This document shows, piece after piece, positions 7,359 through 16,748 of a stretch of DNA of 64,000 bases. Every line of letters begins with the position of its first letter. Within the stretch, counting starts at the first letter, position 1. The notes beneath the pieces are model-generated. The model saw nothing but the letters and a program-made list of their open reading frames with translations, ran no database searches and was not told where the DNA came from. Both the position numbers and the translations under genes were made by a program. The stretch spans positions 1,269,501 through 1,333,500 of the forward strand of contig NZ_CP023317.1 of assembly GCF_009497655.1 (NCBI RefSeq). The letters run 5' to 3'. The DNA comes from Priestia megaterium (lineage in GTDB: Bacteria; Bacillota; Bacilli; Bacillales; Bacillaceae_H).

Positions 7359-9473
7359 TTAGTTTTGTACGGTGATTTCGCTCGCTTCATTTAACGTTAC
7401 GTTCACTGTTGATACGTCCGCATCATCTAACAGTAAATCTGTAATTCGATCTTCAAGCTGTTCTTGAATTGCTCGGCGGAGTGGTCTAGCACCGAATGCA
7501 GGGTGATAGCCAAGTTCAGCCAGTTTTTCTTTTACCTCATCTGCTACGCTCAGCGTGATGTTTTGTTCTTGTAATGTTTCTTTCAATTCAGCAAGCATAA
7601 GGTCAACGATTTTAATCAAGTTATCTTTTTCAAGGTGATTAAATTCAATGATTGTATCAAATCGATTTAAAAACTCTGGTTTGAAATAAGATGAAAGTGA
7701 ATCTAAAACGGATGCCTGCTTAAGCGCATCATTTTCTGCGTCAAACCCAACCGTAATTTTCTTTTCACCTACACCAGCGTTACTTGTCATAATGATAACC
7801 GTGTCTTTGAAGCTTACTGTGCGACCTTGACTATCCGTTAGACGCCCATCTTCTAAAATTTGCAAAAACATATGCTGAACGTCTGGATGAGCTTTTTCAA
7901 TTTCATCTAGTAAGATGATGGAATAAGGGTTACGGCGTACTTTCTCTGTTAATTGTCCTGCCTCTTCATGACCTACGTAGCCAGGAGGTGAACCGATTAA
8001 TTTAGACACCGCGTGTTTTTCCATGTATTCACTCATATCTAGACGAACCATTGCATCTTTTGAGCCGAACAGTTCTTCAGCTAATGTTTTGGTTAACTCT
8101 GTTTTACCGACACCTGTTGGACCGACAAATAAGAATGAACCAATTGGGCGATGCTTCGCTTTTAATCCAGCGCGAGAACGTCGAATTGCTTTTGCGACTT
8201 TTTCGACAGCTTCCTGCTGTCCGATTACTTTTTGAGCTAAGTGCTCTGCTAAATGCTTCATTTTTGCTGATTCATTTTCTTGAAGTTTACCAACAGGGAT
8301 ACCCGTTTTCTTTTCAATAATGGCTTGAATGTCAGCAATATCCACATTCATTTTTTGCTGTTCTTCGTTTAGTTGTTTTTCAAGAGCAGCTTCTTCATCG
8401 CGCAGTTTTGCCGCTACTTCATATTTTTCATCCTTTAGCGCCTGCTCTTTTTCTTTTGTAATTTCTTTTAAGCGAGCGGCCGCGTCGTCTTTATTTGTAA
8501 TGCCTGCCTGTAAGTTCATTTTTGAACCTGCTTCATCTAGCAAGTCAATTGCTTTATCAGGCAAGAAACGATCTTGAATGTAGCGGTGTGATAAATTTAC
8601 ACAAGCGCGGATCGCTTCATCTGTATAGCTAACGCCGTGATAATCTTCATATTTACTTTGAATTCCTTTTAGAATTTCAACGGCTTCTTCTACAGACGGT
8701 TCGTGAACCATAACCGGCTGGAAACGTCGTTCAAGAGCCGCATCTTTTTCAATGGAACGGTACTCTTTTAAAGTTGTAGCTCCGACTACTTGAAGTTCAC
8801 CTCGTGCAAGAGCAGGTTTTAAAATATTGCTTGCGTCCATTGAACCTTCCGCTGAACCTGCTCCTACAAGAAGGTGGATTTCATCGATAAATAAAATCAC
8901 GTTTTTTCGCTGTTGAAGCTCAGAAATTAACTGTTTCATACGCTCTTCAAATTGACCTCGCACGCCCGTATTAGCTACGAGTGATGCTACATCTAACAGA
9001 TATACATCTTTATTTAGCAGCTTTGCAGGAACTTTTCCTTCCGCAATTTTTAAAGCTAACCCTTCGACTACAGCTGTTTTACCAACACCGGGTTCTCCAA
9101 TTAGTACCGGGTTGTTTTTGTTTCTTCTATTTAAAATTTCAATGACGCGCTCTACTTCTTCTTCGCGGCCAATAACAGGGTCAATTAATCCCGTTTTCGC
9201 AATTTGAGTTAAGTTTCGACCAAATTGATCTAAAAAGCCTCCGCCGCCGTTTCCTTGCTGTGGCTGCTCCGGTGCAGCTTGTTCGTGCGCCATTTGCTTG
9301 AATAAATCATCGATGTTCATAAAGCCGCCACCTCCAAAGCCTGATGGGATTTTATGTTCTTTCATTAGTGCTTGATAACATGTATGACATAAACGATATT
9401 GAGATTTTTGATTATTTGTTTGTACATTTAATTGAATAGATGCTTCACGTTTATTACAGTTTTGACAAATCAT
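7359..9473 (-). CDS. clpE: ATP-dependent Clp protease ATPase subunit ClpE
   Basis: A 704-residue HSP100 protein. The N-terminal zinc finger (CQNCN near residues 3-7 and CHTC near 29-32) is diagnostic for ClpE. Two AAA+ modules follow, with Walker A boxes GEPGVGKT near residue 125 and GPTGVGKT near residue 450; between them lies a UVR-type coiled segment ([22 protein letters not shown] region). ClpE unfolds misfolded proteins and passes them to ClpP, and in B. subtilis is needed for heat tolerance and CtsR turnover. GGGAGGC precedes the ATG. Two CtsR boxes overlap its promoter, so it should be strongly heat- and stress-induced. Length and domain order are normal. Confidence 0.97.
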   Translation of the reverse strand: MICQNCNKREASIQLNVQTNNQKSQYRLCHTCYQALMKEHKIPSGFGGGGFMNIDDLFKQMAHEQAAPEQPQQGNGGGGFLDQFGRNLTQIAKTGLIDPVIGREEEVERVIEILNRRNKNNPVLIGEPGVGKTAVVEGLALKIAEGKVPAKLLNKDVYLLDVASLVANTGVRGQFEERMKQLISELQQRKNVILFIDEIHLLVGAGSAEGSMDASNILKPALARGELQVVGATTLKEYRSIEKDAALERRFQPVMVHEPSVEEAVEILKGIQSKYEDYHGVSYTDEAIRACVNLSHRYIQDRFLPDKAIDLLDEAGSKMNLQAGITNKDDAAARLKEITKEKEQALKDEKYEVAAKLRDEEAALEKQLNEEQQKMNVDIADIQAIIEKKTGIPVGKLQENESAKMKHLAEHLAQKVIGQQEAVEKVAKAIRRSRAGLKAKHRPIGSFLFVGPTGVGKTELTKTLAEELFGSKDAMVRLDMSEYMEKHAVSKLIGSPPGYVGHEEAGQLTEKVRRNPYSIILLDEIEKAHPDVQHMFLQILEDGRLTDSQGRTVSFKDTVIIMTSNAGVGEKKITVGFDAENDALKQASVLDSLSSYFKPEFLNRFDTIIEFNHLEKDNLIKIVDLMLAELKETLQEQNITLSVADEVKEKLAELGYHPAFGARPLRRAIQEQLEDRITDLLLDDADVSTVNVTLNEASEITVQN

Positions 9474-9517
9474 TTAATTAGCCTCCCTAAATGATTTTAA
9501 TCGAAGATCAGCAGGTG

Positions 9518-9538
9518 TTTGACCTTTCTTGACCTTTC
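9518..9538 (-). promoter_or_regulatory. CtsR operator 1 of clpE
   Basis: Read on the minus strand: AGGTCAAGAAAGGTCAAA, a direct heptad repeat matching the CtsR consensus (A/GGTCAAANANA/GGTCAAA) with one deviation. It lies just downstream of the clpE -10 box. Confidence 0.85.
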
Positions 9539-9546
9539 GTAATCTC

Positions 9547-9575
9547 ATTATACTTTGACCTTTTTTGACTTTCAA
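9547..9575 (-). promoter_or_regulatory. clpE promoter with CtsR operator 2
   Basis: On the minus strand, TTGAAA (9570-9575) and TATAAT (9547-9552) are 17 bases apart. The spacer and -35 box contain AAGTCAAAAAAGGTCAAA (about 9554-9571), a second CtsR heptad repeat. Bound CtsR would occlude RNA polymerase. Confidence 0.85.
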
Positions 9576-9787
9576 GTCTTTTGCTTAAAAATTTTTTGAG
9601 GGAAGTTCCTCGCTTATGTACAAAAGGTAGTACATTAAAAAAACGTGTGTTTTGTGTGTACCCGTTTTATATATATAAAAACATTAGAAGCATTTTGTAC
9701 AATGATTTGCTTAGATAGAGAATAAATATTAATAAGAAGAAAAGTGGAAAAATGAGTGCAGAGCCTGCCGTTGGATAAAATAAGTTA

Positions 9788-9816
9788 TTGACAGCAAGAA
9801 GGATAAAAATTATACT
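9788..9816 (+). promoter_or_regulatory. Sigma-A promoter of the NhaC-type gene
   Basis: Perfect TTGACA (9788-9793), a 17-base spacer and TATACT (9811-9816), 77 bases before the start codon. The rest of the 9576-9892 gap is AT-rich without other recognised features. Confidence 0.85.
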
Positions 9817-9892
9817 CAAGAAGGTTTGCACTTAACTGCGTAAAAGCATAAAAGCGTTTAAGTGAAAAAGAAAGATAGAAAGGGAATACCTC

Positions 9893-11275
9893 ATGAAAAA
9901 AGAAATTTCATTTATACAATCAATAGCGGTGGTTTTGGTGCTATTAGCTATTATTTTTGTTTCATTATTTATGTTAAAGCTGCCGCCTCATATTCCGCTA
10001 ATATTTGGTGTAGCATTTATTAGTGTGATTGGCTTTTTGTTGAAATATAAGTGGACAGAAATGGAGAAAGGCATTTTAGACGGTGTTAGACTTGGCATTA
10101 AGCCTATCCTTATTCTAATGCTGATCGGGATGCTCATTGCGATTTGGATGGTAGGAGGAACGATACCGACGATTTTATCCTACGGCTTCCACTGGATTTC
10201 ACCGCAGTACTTTTTAATTAGTGCTTTGGTTATCACCGTGTTAGTTTCAACATTCACGGGAAGTTCATTAACAACCGTCAGTACGGTAGGAGTCGCTTTA
10301 TTTGGCGTGGGAACTGCTATTGGTGTACATCCAGGGCTAGCAGCAGGGATGATTGTTTCAGGAGCTGTGTTTGGAGATAAGATGTCTCCATTGTCTGATA
10401 CAACAAATTTTGCTTCTGGTATCGTTGAAGTGCCGCTCCCTAAACATATTCAGCATATTACGTGGACGACGGTTCCAAGTATTGTTATTACAGCAATCAT
10501 TGCATTGGTAATCGGAATGAACGGAAATCATGAAAGCGTCAATTACGGAGAAATTCAAGGAATTCAAGAAGCATTAAAACATACGTTTAATTTACACGTG
10601 TTAACGTTGCTTTCTCCACTCTTAGTTCTTATTTTTTCGATGAGAAGAGTCGATGTATTGCCAACGTTAGTTTTAGGGATTGTAACGGCCATTATTACAG
10701 GAATGATTACACAGCATGAATTTACGCTGAGTCAATTGCTAGGGGTTCTTCAAAGCGGGCCGGCAATCGAGTCAGGAAATAAAGTAGTCGATGCGATTGT
10801 AAACAAAGGCGGATTACAGTCCATGATGTTTTCTATTTCTCTTATCATGATTGCCTTGTCGCTAGGTGGCTTGATGAGAGCGGTTGGAATTATTGATGCT
10901 TTATTAAAAGGATTAGCAAAACAAATCCGCCGCAGCGGAGACGTTATTTTTGCTACGCTTCTATCTTCAATTGGAGTGAACGTTATTACAGGAGAACAGT
11001 ATTTATCAATTCTTCTGCCTGGGCAAACGTTTAAGCCGCTGTATGAAAAGTGGAACTTAGATCCGAAAAACTTATCACGAACGCTTGAAGACGGTGGAAC
11101 GGTTATTAATGCTATTATTCCGTGGGGTGTCAGCGGAGCTTTTATTTCAACTGCATTAAATATTCCAGCGGCTGACTATATTCCATTTACATTCTTTAGC
11201 ATTTTATGTCCGATTTTTTCAATTATTTTAGCATATACAGGCATTGGTATTGCCAAGAAAAAAGCTCAGTCTTAA
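9893..11275 (+). CDS. nhaC: NhaC-family Na+/H+ antiporter
   Basis: A 460-residue membrane protein with about eleven hydrophobic segments and the NhaC-family loop GDKMSPLSDTTNFASG, characteristic of this antiporter family (which also includes malate/lactate exchangers such as MleN and YqkI). It probably exchanges cytoplasmic Na+ for external H+. AAAGGGA precedes the ATG, and a strong sigma-A promoter with long leader lies upstream. It appears monocistronic, ending in a terminator that overlaps its stop codon. An organic-acid antiporter role (malate-2H+/Na+-lactate type) is the main alternative; the sequence does not decide between them. Confidence 0.82.
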   Translation: MKKEISFIQSIAVVLVLLAIIFVSLFMLKLPPHIPLIFGVAFISVIGFLLKYKWTEMEKGILDGVRLGIKPILILMLIGMLIAIWMVGGTIPTILSYGFHWISPQYFLISALVITVLVSTFTGSSLTTVSTVGVALFGVGTAIGVHPGLAAGMIVSGAVFGDKMSPLSDTTNFASGIVEVPLPKHIQHITWTTVPSIVITAIIALVIGMNGNHESVNYGEIQGIQEALKHTFNLHVLTLLSPLLVLIFSMRRVDVLPTLVLGIVTAIITGMITQHEFTLSQLLGVLQSGPAIESGNKVVDAIVNKGGLQSMMFSISLIMIALSLGGLMRAVGIIDALLKGLAKQIRRSGDVIFATLLSSIGVNVITGEQYLSILLPGQTFKPLYEKWNLDPKNLSRTLEDGGTVINAIIPWGVSGAFISTALNIPAADYIPFTFFSILCPIFSIILAYTGIGIAKKKAQS

Positions 11276-11291
11276 CTGGGCTTTTTTCTTT
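11260..11291 (+). terminator. Terminator overlapping the nhaC stop codon
   Basis: AAGCTCAGT and ACTGGGCTT pair across the TAA stop, followed by TTTTTTC. Confidence 0.75.
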
Positions 11292-11568
11292 TTAAAAAAG
11301 GACAGGTAAAAAACGACAAAAAAAGTATCATTCCACTTTTCAAATCTATAATTTAATAATACAATTTACTATACGTCTTTCCTGTTCATGTATTTGTATG
11401 AATTCTTATTTCTTTATTAATGAAGAAATTTGGGTTTTGCGGTATGATAAATAAGCTGTATTGGCGATGGGATGAATGCCCTTTTTAGCAAACATTTAAG
11501 AAGGGTAAAGGCAAATGAAAACACTCATTATAAAAGAGAAAAGATATTTATTGAGGAGAGGGTTTCTG

Positions 11569-12450
11569 TTGAAAAAATGGGGCATCATTGCATTAATCAC
11601 TGTAGCTGTGCTCGGTGTGACAGCGGTTTTTAACCGAGCTGAAAGTGATGATGTAAATAAAGAAAAATTGAATTTATTATCGCCTTATTCAAATAAAGTA
11701 GATGTATATAGCATTACGTATCCTAGTGATAATTTAAAGATAAAAGGGTTTTTAGTACAGCCTAAAGACATTGCAGACAAACATTATCCGCTTTTAGTAT
11801 ATAATCGCGGAGGAAATCGCGAACATGGCATGATTCGCGCAAAAACACTTCAGTATTTGTCATACTGGGCAAGTAAAGGCTACGTCGTTGTTGCGACTCA
11901 ATACAGGGGAAATGGCGGAAGTGAAGGAACAGAGACGTACGGTGGTAAAGATATTGACGACGTATTAAATCTTATTAAATGGGGAGAACAGCTTCCTTAT
12001 GTAAATCACCAGCAAAAGGTAGCGCTAGGATATTCACGCGGCGGTATGATGACGTATTTAACGATGAAAAACGGCGTTAAATTTGATGCTGTTGTCGTAC
12101 AATCAGGTATTACAGACATGTTTCAATTCTACGACCAAAGAGGGCCTGAAATGAAACAAGTGCTGCGGACAATTGTAGGAGATCCGGCGCAGTATCCAGA
12201 GAGGTATAAAACTCGTTCTGTTGTCTACTGGAGCGATAAAGTAAATTCACCTCTTTTAATTTTACAGGGCGATCATGATCGTAAAGTTCACCACACTCAG
12301 GCTGAAAAACTTGTGAAACAGCTAGATGAGCAGGGAAAAGAATACAAATATGTACTGTACAAAAATGGAGACCATCCGCTAACTGCTTATTATGATCAAT
12401 ACAACGCGGAAATTGATAAATGGTTTAAAATACATTTAGCTAAGCAGTAA
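11569..12450 (+). CDS. Secreted or membrane-anchored alpha/beta hydrolase (S9-like)
   Basis: A 293-residue protein starting MKKWGIIALITVAVLG, an N-terminal signal or anchor segment, followed by an alpha/beta-hydrolase domain. The nucleophile motif GYSRGG gives Ser156, and GDHDRKVH (Asp235 or 237) and NGDHPL (His269) complete a plausible triad; the arrangement resembles prolyl-oligopeptidase (S9) domains lacking a propeller. I chose the TTG at 11569 because GAGGAGAGG stands 7-8 bases before it; an in-frame ATG at 11515 would add 18 charged residues ahead of the signal. The domain likely faces outside the membrane. Substrate (peptide or ester) unknown. Confidence 0.8.
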   Translation: MKKWGIIALITVAVLGVTAVFNRAESDDVNKEKLNLLSPYSNKVDVYSITYPSDNLKIKGFLVQPKDIADKHYPLLVYNRGGNREHGMIRAKTLQYLSYWASKGYVVVATQYRGNGGSEGTETYGGKDIDDVLNLIKWGEQLPYVNHQQKVALGYSRGGMMTYLTMKNGVKFDAVVVQSGITDMFQFYDQRGPEMKQVLRTIVGDPAQYPERYKTRSVVYWSDKVNSPLLILQGDHDRKVHHTQAEKLVKQLDEQGKEYKYVLYKNGDHPLTAYYDQYNAEIDKWFKIHLAKQ

Positions 12451-12537
12451 AGAAATTGGAAGCAGTTTTGATGAATGGAAATAAGCAGCTTGTTTTATCC
12501 TACTACATGTAAGCATATAAAAAGGGGATGAAGCAAA

Positions 12538-12663
12538 ATGACTCAGTCTAAAAGTCAAAAAGAGCGTCAGTGGAACGTACGAAAGCAATCACAAAACCCA
12601 TCGCATGGAAAAGTAAAGTCTTTTGAAGAACTATCAGAAGAAATCACGCCTAAACGTAAATAA
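12538..12663 (+). CDS. Small basic protein, 41 residues (DUF6254-like)
   Basis: A short gene starting ATG at 12538, 7-9 bases after AAAGGGGATG, and ending TAA at 12663, followed by a terminator. The product is highly charged (begins MTQSKSQKERQW, ends EEITPKRK) with no membrane segment. It resembles the small DUF6254 family of Bacillus from memory; no function is known to me. Good ribosome binding site, coding-type codons and own terminator support it as real. Confidence 0.7.
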   Translation: MTQSKSQKERQWNVRKQSQNPSHGKVKSFEELSEEITPKRK

Positions 12664-12690
12664 GCTAACCATCATATAAAAGAAGACACA

Positions 12691-12719
12691 AAAAAGGAGA
12701 GCTGAAGCTCTCCTTTTTC
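12691..12719. terminator. Terminator between convergent genes
   Basis: GGAGAGCT-GA-AGCTCTCC with A-tract and T-tract; serves the small gene and the convergent dehydrogenase gene. Confidence 0.85.
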
Positions 12720-12728
12720 TATGTTTGT

Positions 12729-13448
12729 TTATGGATTTGTAGACCACATGCCCGCAGATTTGATAAAAATACGCGGATGCAGCTTTAATTGTGCTACCAT
12801 AATTTCTGCTAGGTCTTCAGGCTGCATCACTTTATCAGGATTGCCATCCGTTAAGTTTTCTTTATATGCTAATTCCGTTGCTACTGTACTTGGTGTTAGA
12901 GCTGTTACACGAATATTGTGTTTGCGCACTTCTAGCGCTAAAGATTCAGTTAAGCCAAGCACGCCAAATTTTGAAGCGCTGTAAGCACTTGTAACGGGAG
13001 CGCCTTTTTGACCAGCAGTGGATGAAATATTGATGATGTCTCCACCATTTTTTTCGATTAATTGAGGTAGAACGGCGCGCGTTACGTAGTAAACGCCCAT
13101 TAAATTCACATCAATGATTTGTTTCCACTCAGCTGGGTCTAGCTCTAAAAAGCCTCCGAATTTACCGATTCCCGCATTGTTGATTAAGATATCCGTTGCC
13201 CCTAATTTTGTATGTAGATGCTCAACTGCTGCGTTTACTTCTTCCATAGAAGAAACGTCTGCTGTTGCATAAGCAACTTGTACATCAAATGCTTCCAGTT
13301 CAGAAGCCACAGCCTTTAAATCTGCCTCTGTACGAGCAATTAAACCGATATTTACGCCTTCTTTTGCTAATTCAATTGCAGTTGAACGACCGATGCCTTT
13401 TCCTGCTCCTGTAATAAGAGCTACTTTGCCTTTAAGTGATTGTGCCAT
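12729..13448 (-). CDS. Short-chain dehydrogenase, YoxD-type
   Basis: A 239-residue classical SDR. The NADP-binding motif GAGKGIG lies near residue 13, NNAG near 85, and the catalytic SAYSASK follows a conserved Ser. The sequence, ending [12 protein letters not shown], closely matches B. subtilis YoxD as I remember it; it is often annotated as 3-ketoacyl-ACP reductase, but its true substrate is unknown. The start at 13446-13448 (MAQSLKGK) has AAAGGAG 8 bases upstream; an in-frame start 11 codons earlier has none. Monocistronic, with a bidirectional terminator downstream. Confidence 0.88.
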   Translation of the reverse strand: MAQSLKGKVALITGAGKGIGRSTAIELAKEGVNIGLIARTEADLKAVASELEAFDVQVAYATADVSSMEEVNAAVEHLHTKLGATDILINNAGIGKFGGFLELDPAEWKQIIDVNLMGVYYVTRAVLPQLIEKNGGDIINISSTAGQKGAPVTSAYSASKFGVLGLTESLALEVRKHNIRVTALTPSTVATELAYKENLTDGNPDKVMQPEDLAEIMVAQLKLHPRIFIKSAGMWSTNP

Positions 13449-13655
13449 GTATAGACTCCTTTCAATGTTCCGTATAAACATTCTTCATAATAACGAAGAA
13501 TTATCCATTACTATCCTATAGAAATGCACAAATGATGTCAAAAATAAAGATTATTAAAATGGCTTCAAGTATAAATTTCCTTTTCATACAAAAACTATAG
13601 AGACTAAAAAGAAGAAATTCCGTTTCTTTTCGTTCAATGTAGTGGAGGATGAACA

Positions 13656-15254
13656 ATGCGTATTAAAAAACTATCGGAGTTAACGAATAAATCCAAACAG
13701 CGGAAAGAAAAAGCTGGTGAATCGAAGGACTCTAAGGCAACTAGTGCTTCTTCCACTGAGGAAGAGCAGAAATTGTCGGAGAGAGTGGGAGATAATATAT
13801 TCCACATGAAAAAAGCATTAGGACAGAGCACGGACTTAGTGACAAGAGAGTTTCGAATTTCAATTGAAGAAAAATTCACTTTAGGTGTTGCTTACATCGA
13901 CGGATTGGTAAATAAAGATGAAGTTGAACACTATGCGCTGGACTCCATTATGCATTATCACGATGAGCATTTAACTCATGATGACGGTGTCGTTAATATG
14001 TACGAATTGATTAAAAGCTATAGTTTGGCGGCCGGTGAAATTATGGAAGCCAAAACATTGGATGATGCTCTTCTTCATGTTTTATCAGGAGATACCGTGC
14101 TGTTTTTAGAAGGGTATCAAACGTGTATTGTGGCAAGTACAAGAGGGTGGAGAGACAGGGCTGTTTCTGAACCACAATCTCAGACCGTTGTAAGAGGACC
14201 TCGAGACAGTTTTACAGAAACACTGCGAACGAATACCGCATTGATTCGGCGCCGAATAAAATCTCCAAAACTTTGGATTGAATCTCAGCAAATAGGAGAG
14301 TTTACAAAAACGGATATTGCGCTCGTTTATATAGACGGCATTGCGGATGAACAGGTCATTCAAGAGGTAAAAGAGCGTCTTTCTAAAATTGATATAGACG
14401 GTATTTTGGAGAGCGGATATATCGAAGAGTTGATTCAAGATGAAGATTATACACCTTTTCCTACTATGCATAACACGGAGCGTCCAGACTCCGTGGCAGC
14501 AGGTCTTTTAGAGGGGCGGATAGCCATTTTAGTAGACGGTACACCTTTTGTATTGATGGTTCCTGCCCTATTTATTCAATTTTTTCAGGCGGCCGAAGAT
14601 TATTACCAGCGCGCAGATATTAGTACATTGATTCGCTTAATGCGCTACATGGCATTTTTCTTAGCCCTTTTAACACCTTCTGCTTATATTGCTTTAACTA
14701 CTTTTCATCAAGAGATGCTTCCTTTTGCTTTGTTAATTAGTATTGCAGCTCAAAGGGAAGGTGTGCCTTTTCCAGCTATTATTGAAGCGTTTATTATGGA
14801 AATCACGTTTGAAATTTTGCGAGAAGCGGGAGTCCGATTGCCTCGAGCAGTAGGTTCAGCTATTTCAATCGTGGGAGCACTCGTTTTAGGAGAAGCCGCC
14901 GTACAAGCTGGATTAGTATCGCCTGCAATGGTTATCGTTGTATCCATCACCGCTATTAGTAACTTTGTTTCACCGGTGTATGATATGGCCATTGCAGTAA
15001 GGATGCTGCGCTTTATTTTAATGGTTTTAGCAGCTACTTTTGGCTTGTTCGGTATTATCCTCGGGCTAATTTTAATGATTTTACATTTATGCAGCTTAAG
15101 GTCATTTGGAGTCCCTTATATGACACCTATGGCTCCCTTTGTGAAGCGTGATCAAAAGGATGTTCTAATTAGACGTTCAATCAAAAAAATGAAAACAAGG
15201 CCAAAGCTTATTAACGAGAAGAATATTTCACGTCAAAAGACGCAAAAAAACTAA
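13656..15254 (+). CDS. GerA-family germinant receptor A subunit
   Basis: A 532-residue GerA/SpoVAF-type protein. The N-terminal half (about 1-310) is hydrophilic, and the C-terminal part has four to six membrane segments, including the conserved RLMRYMAFFLALLTPSAYIA and VSPVYDMAIAVRMLRF regions. In spores, A subunits sit in the inner membrane as part of a nutrient receptor that triggers germination. GTGGAGG precedes the ATG. It begins a four-gene unit A-C-D-B with 11-24-base spacings. The operon could be gerK-, gerA- or gerU-like; the germinant cannot be read from the sequence. Such operons are normally sigma-G-dependent, but I could not place a convincing sigma-G promoter. Confidence 0.93.
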   Translation: MRIKKLSELTNKSKQRKEKAGESKDSKATSASSTEEEQKLSERVGDNIFHMKKALGQSTDLVTREFRISIEEKFTLGVAYIDGLVNKDEVEHYALDSIMHYHDEHLTHDDGVVNMYELIKSYSLAAGEIMEAKTLDDALLHVLSGDTVLFLEGYQTCIVASTRGWRDRAVSEPQSQTVVRGPRDSFTETLRTNTALIRRRIKSPKLWIESQQIGEFTKTDIALVYIDGIADEQVIQEVKERLSKIDIDGILESGYIEELIQDEDYTPFPTMHNTERPDSVAAGLLEGRIAILVDGTPFVLMVPALFIQFFQAAEDYYQRADISTLIRLMRYMAFFLALLTPSAYIALTTFHQEMLPFALLISIAAQREGVPFPAIIEAFIMEITFEILREAGVRLPRAVGSAISIVGALVLGEAAVQAGLVSPAMVIVVSITAISNFVSPVYDMAIAVRMLRFILMVLAATFGLFGIILGLILMILHLCSLRSFGVPYMTPMAPFVKRDQKDVLIRRSIKKMKTRPKLINEKNISRQKTQKN

Positions 15255-15278
15255 ACTGTGCAAAGGTGGCCGGTTACT

Positions 15279-16478
15279 ATGAAAGCATTTCTGATGTTAT
15301 GTATCTGTTCATTGCTGTTAAGCGGCTGCTGGAGCAGTCGAGAGTTGAATGAGCTAGCCATTACGGTTGCTGTCGGAATTGATAAAGCAGAAGATGGCAT
15401 TATTGTTACAGTTCAGCTGATTAACCCTGGTGATATTCAGGCCAAAACCCCTACAAACGGGCCTTCTGTTACCACATTCTCTATTAAGGCTTCGTCTGTA
15501 ATGGAAGGGTTAAGAAAAATAACGACAAAATCCCCGCGGAAAATTTATCTTTCTCATTTACGAATGCTAGTCATTAGCGAAAGCATGGCGGAAGAGGGTA
15601 TTGCTGAAGTGCTTGATTTCTTTGCTCGGGATCATGAAGTGCGTACCGATTATTTTGTTGTTGTTGCTAAAAACACGAAAGCATCGAGCGTTCTGAACGT
15701 ATTAACAACAATTGAAAAAATACCAGCTAACCATATGTTTGCTTCATTAGACGTCTCTCAGCGTATTTGGGCACCCACGAGAGGCGTAAAGTTAAATGAA
15801 CTGATTAGTAACTTAACGAGCGAAGGAAAGCAGGCGGTGTTATCGGGAGTATTGGTCAAAGGCGACGTGAAAAAGGCAGGAGATATGTCCAGCATTTCCC
15901 GCACCAATCTGTCCACCCTGCTCAATTTTAAAGGATTAGGTGTCTTTCAAAATGATAAGCTGATCGGCTGGTTCAATGAAGACGAAAGTAAAGGATATAA
16001 CTATATTACAGGAAATGTAAAAAGTACGTTAATTGTTATTCCATGCGAAGGAAAAGAAAAACAGCACGATATCATCGGAGTAGAAATGCTTCGAACGAAC
16101 GTGAAGGTAACGGCTTCTATGAAAAACCATAAGCCTCATATTCACGTGGATTTAAAAGGTGAAGCAAACGTGGCAGATGTAGAGTGTCAAGTAAACTTAC
16201 AGGACCCAGCTGTAATCAATATGCTCGAACGAAAAACAGCAGCGGACGTAAAAGAAAAAATGAATGACGCAGTGGAAAAAGCTCAAAAAGATTATAAAAG
16301 TGATATCTTCGGTTTTGGAGAAACGTTTTACAGACAAGATGTAAAGAGATGGTACAAAATGAAAAGAGACTGGAACAGAATTTACGCAGAAGATTTAACC
16401 GTCGATTTAGATGCCAAAGTTCAAATCCGTCGCTTAGGCACGTTAAATAACTCATATATGAAGCAAATGAAGCATTAA
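15279..16478 (+). CDS. GerA-family germinant receptor C subunit (lipoprotein)
   Basis: A 399-residue lipoprotein with a signal peptide and lipobox LLSGC (Cys17), followed by WSSRELNELAITVAVGID, the conserved start of GerC-type proteins. C subunits attach to the outer face of the spore inner membrane and assemble with A and B. I chose the ATG at 15279 because AAAGGTGG lies 9 bases upstream; an upstream in-frame GTG at 15258 overlaps that site. The order A-C-D-B differs from the common A-B-C order. Confidence 0.93.
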   Translation: MKAFLMLCICSLLLSGCWSSRELNELAITVAVGIDKAEDGIIVTVQLINPGDIQAKTPTNGPSVTTFSIKASSVMEGLRKITTKSPRKIYLSHLRMLVISESMAEEGIAEVLDFFARDHEVRTDYFVVVAKNTKASSVLNVLTTIEKIPANHMFASLDVSQRIWAPTRGVKLNELISNLTSEGKQAVLSGVLVKGDVKKAGDMSSISRTNLSTLLNFKGLGVFQNDKLIGWFNEDESKGYNYITGNVKSTLIVIPCEGKEKQHDIIGVEMLRTNVKVTASMKNHKPHIHVDLKGEANVADVECQVNLQDPAVINMLERKTAADVKEKMNDAVEKAQKDYKSDIFGFGETFYRQDVKRWYKMKRDWNRIYAEDLTVDLDAKVQIRRLGTLNNSYMKQMKH

Positions 16479-16489
16479 GGAGAAAGCAA

Positions 16490-16726
16490 ATGGAGGGATT
16501 TATCGCCTTACTGGTACTTCTTGCTTATTTGACTAAAAAAATCATGATTAACTTCCGAAAGGAAAAGTATTACCGTGAAATCGTTGTCTATCTTTGTCTT
16601 ATAGGTATGGGTTTATTCTTTTGGGGAGCCATTACACTCCGTAAAGAAGTACCTACGCCTCTGTACTTTTTAGAGGAACTCATTAAGCCTCTTACTAAAA
16701 CCGTTCATCATCTGTTATTTACGTAA
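16490..16726 (+). CDS. Small germinant-receptor accessory (D-type) membrane protein
   Basis: A 78-residue protein with two hydrophobic segments (about 2-16 and 30-47) around a basic loop KKIMINFRKEKYYRE. AAGGAG precedes the ATG, and it lies 11 bases after the C gene and 22 before the B gene. Small two-helix D proteins are encoded in several Bacillus ger operons and modulate receptor function; size, topology and position fit. Assignment rests on context more than on recognised sequence. Confidence 0.72.
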   Translation: MEGFIALLVLLAYLTKKIMINFRKEKYYREIVVYLCLIGMGLFFWGAITLRKEVPTPLYFLEELIKPLTKTVHHLLFT

Positions 16727-16748
16727 GTATGTAGGAGAGAAGGGGTGT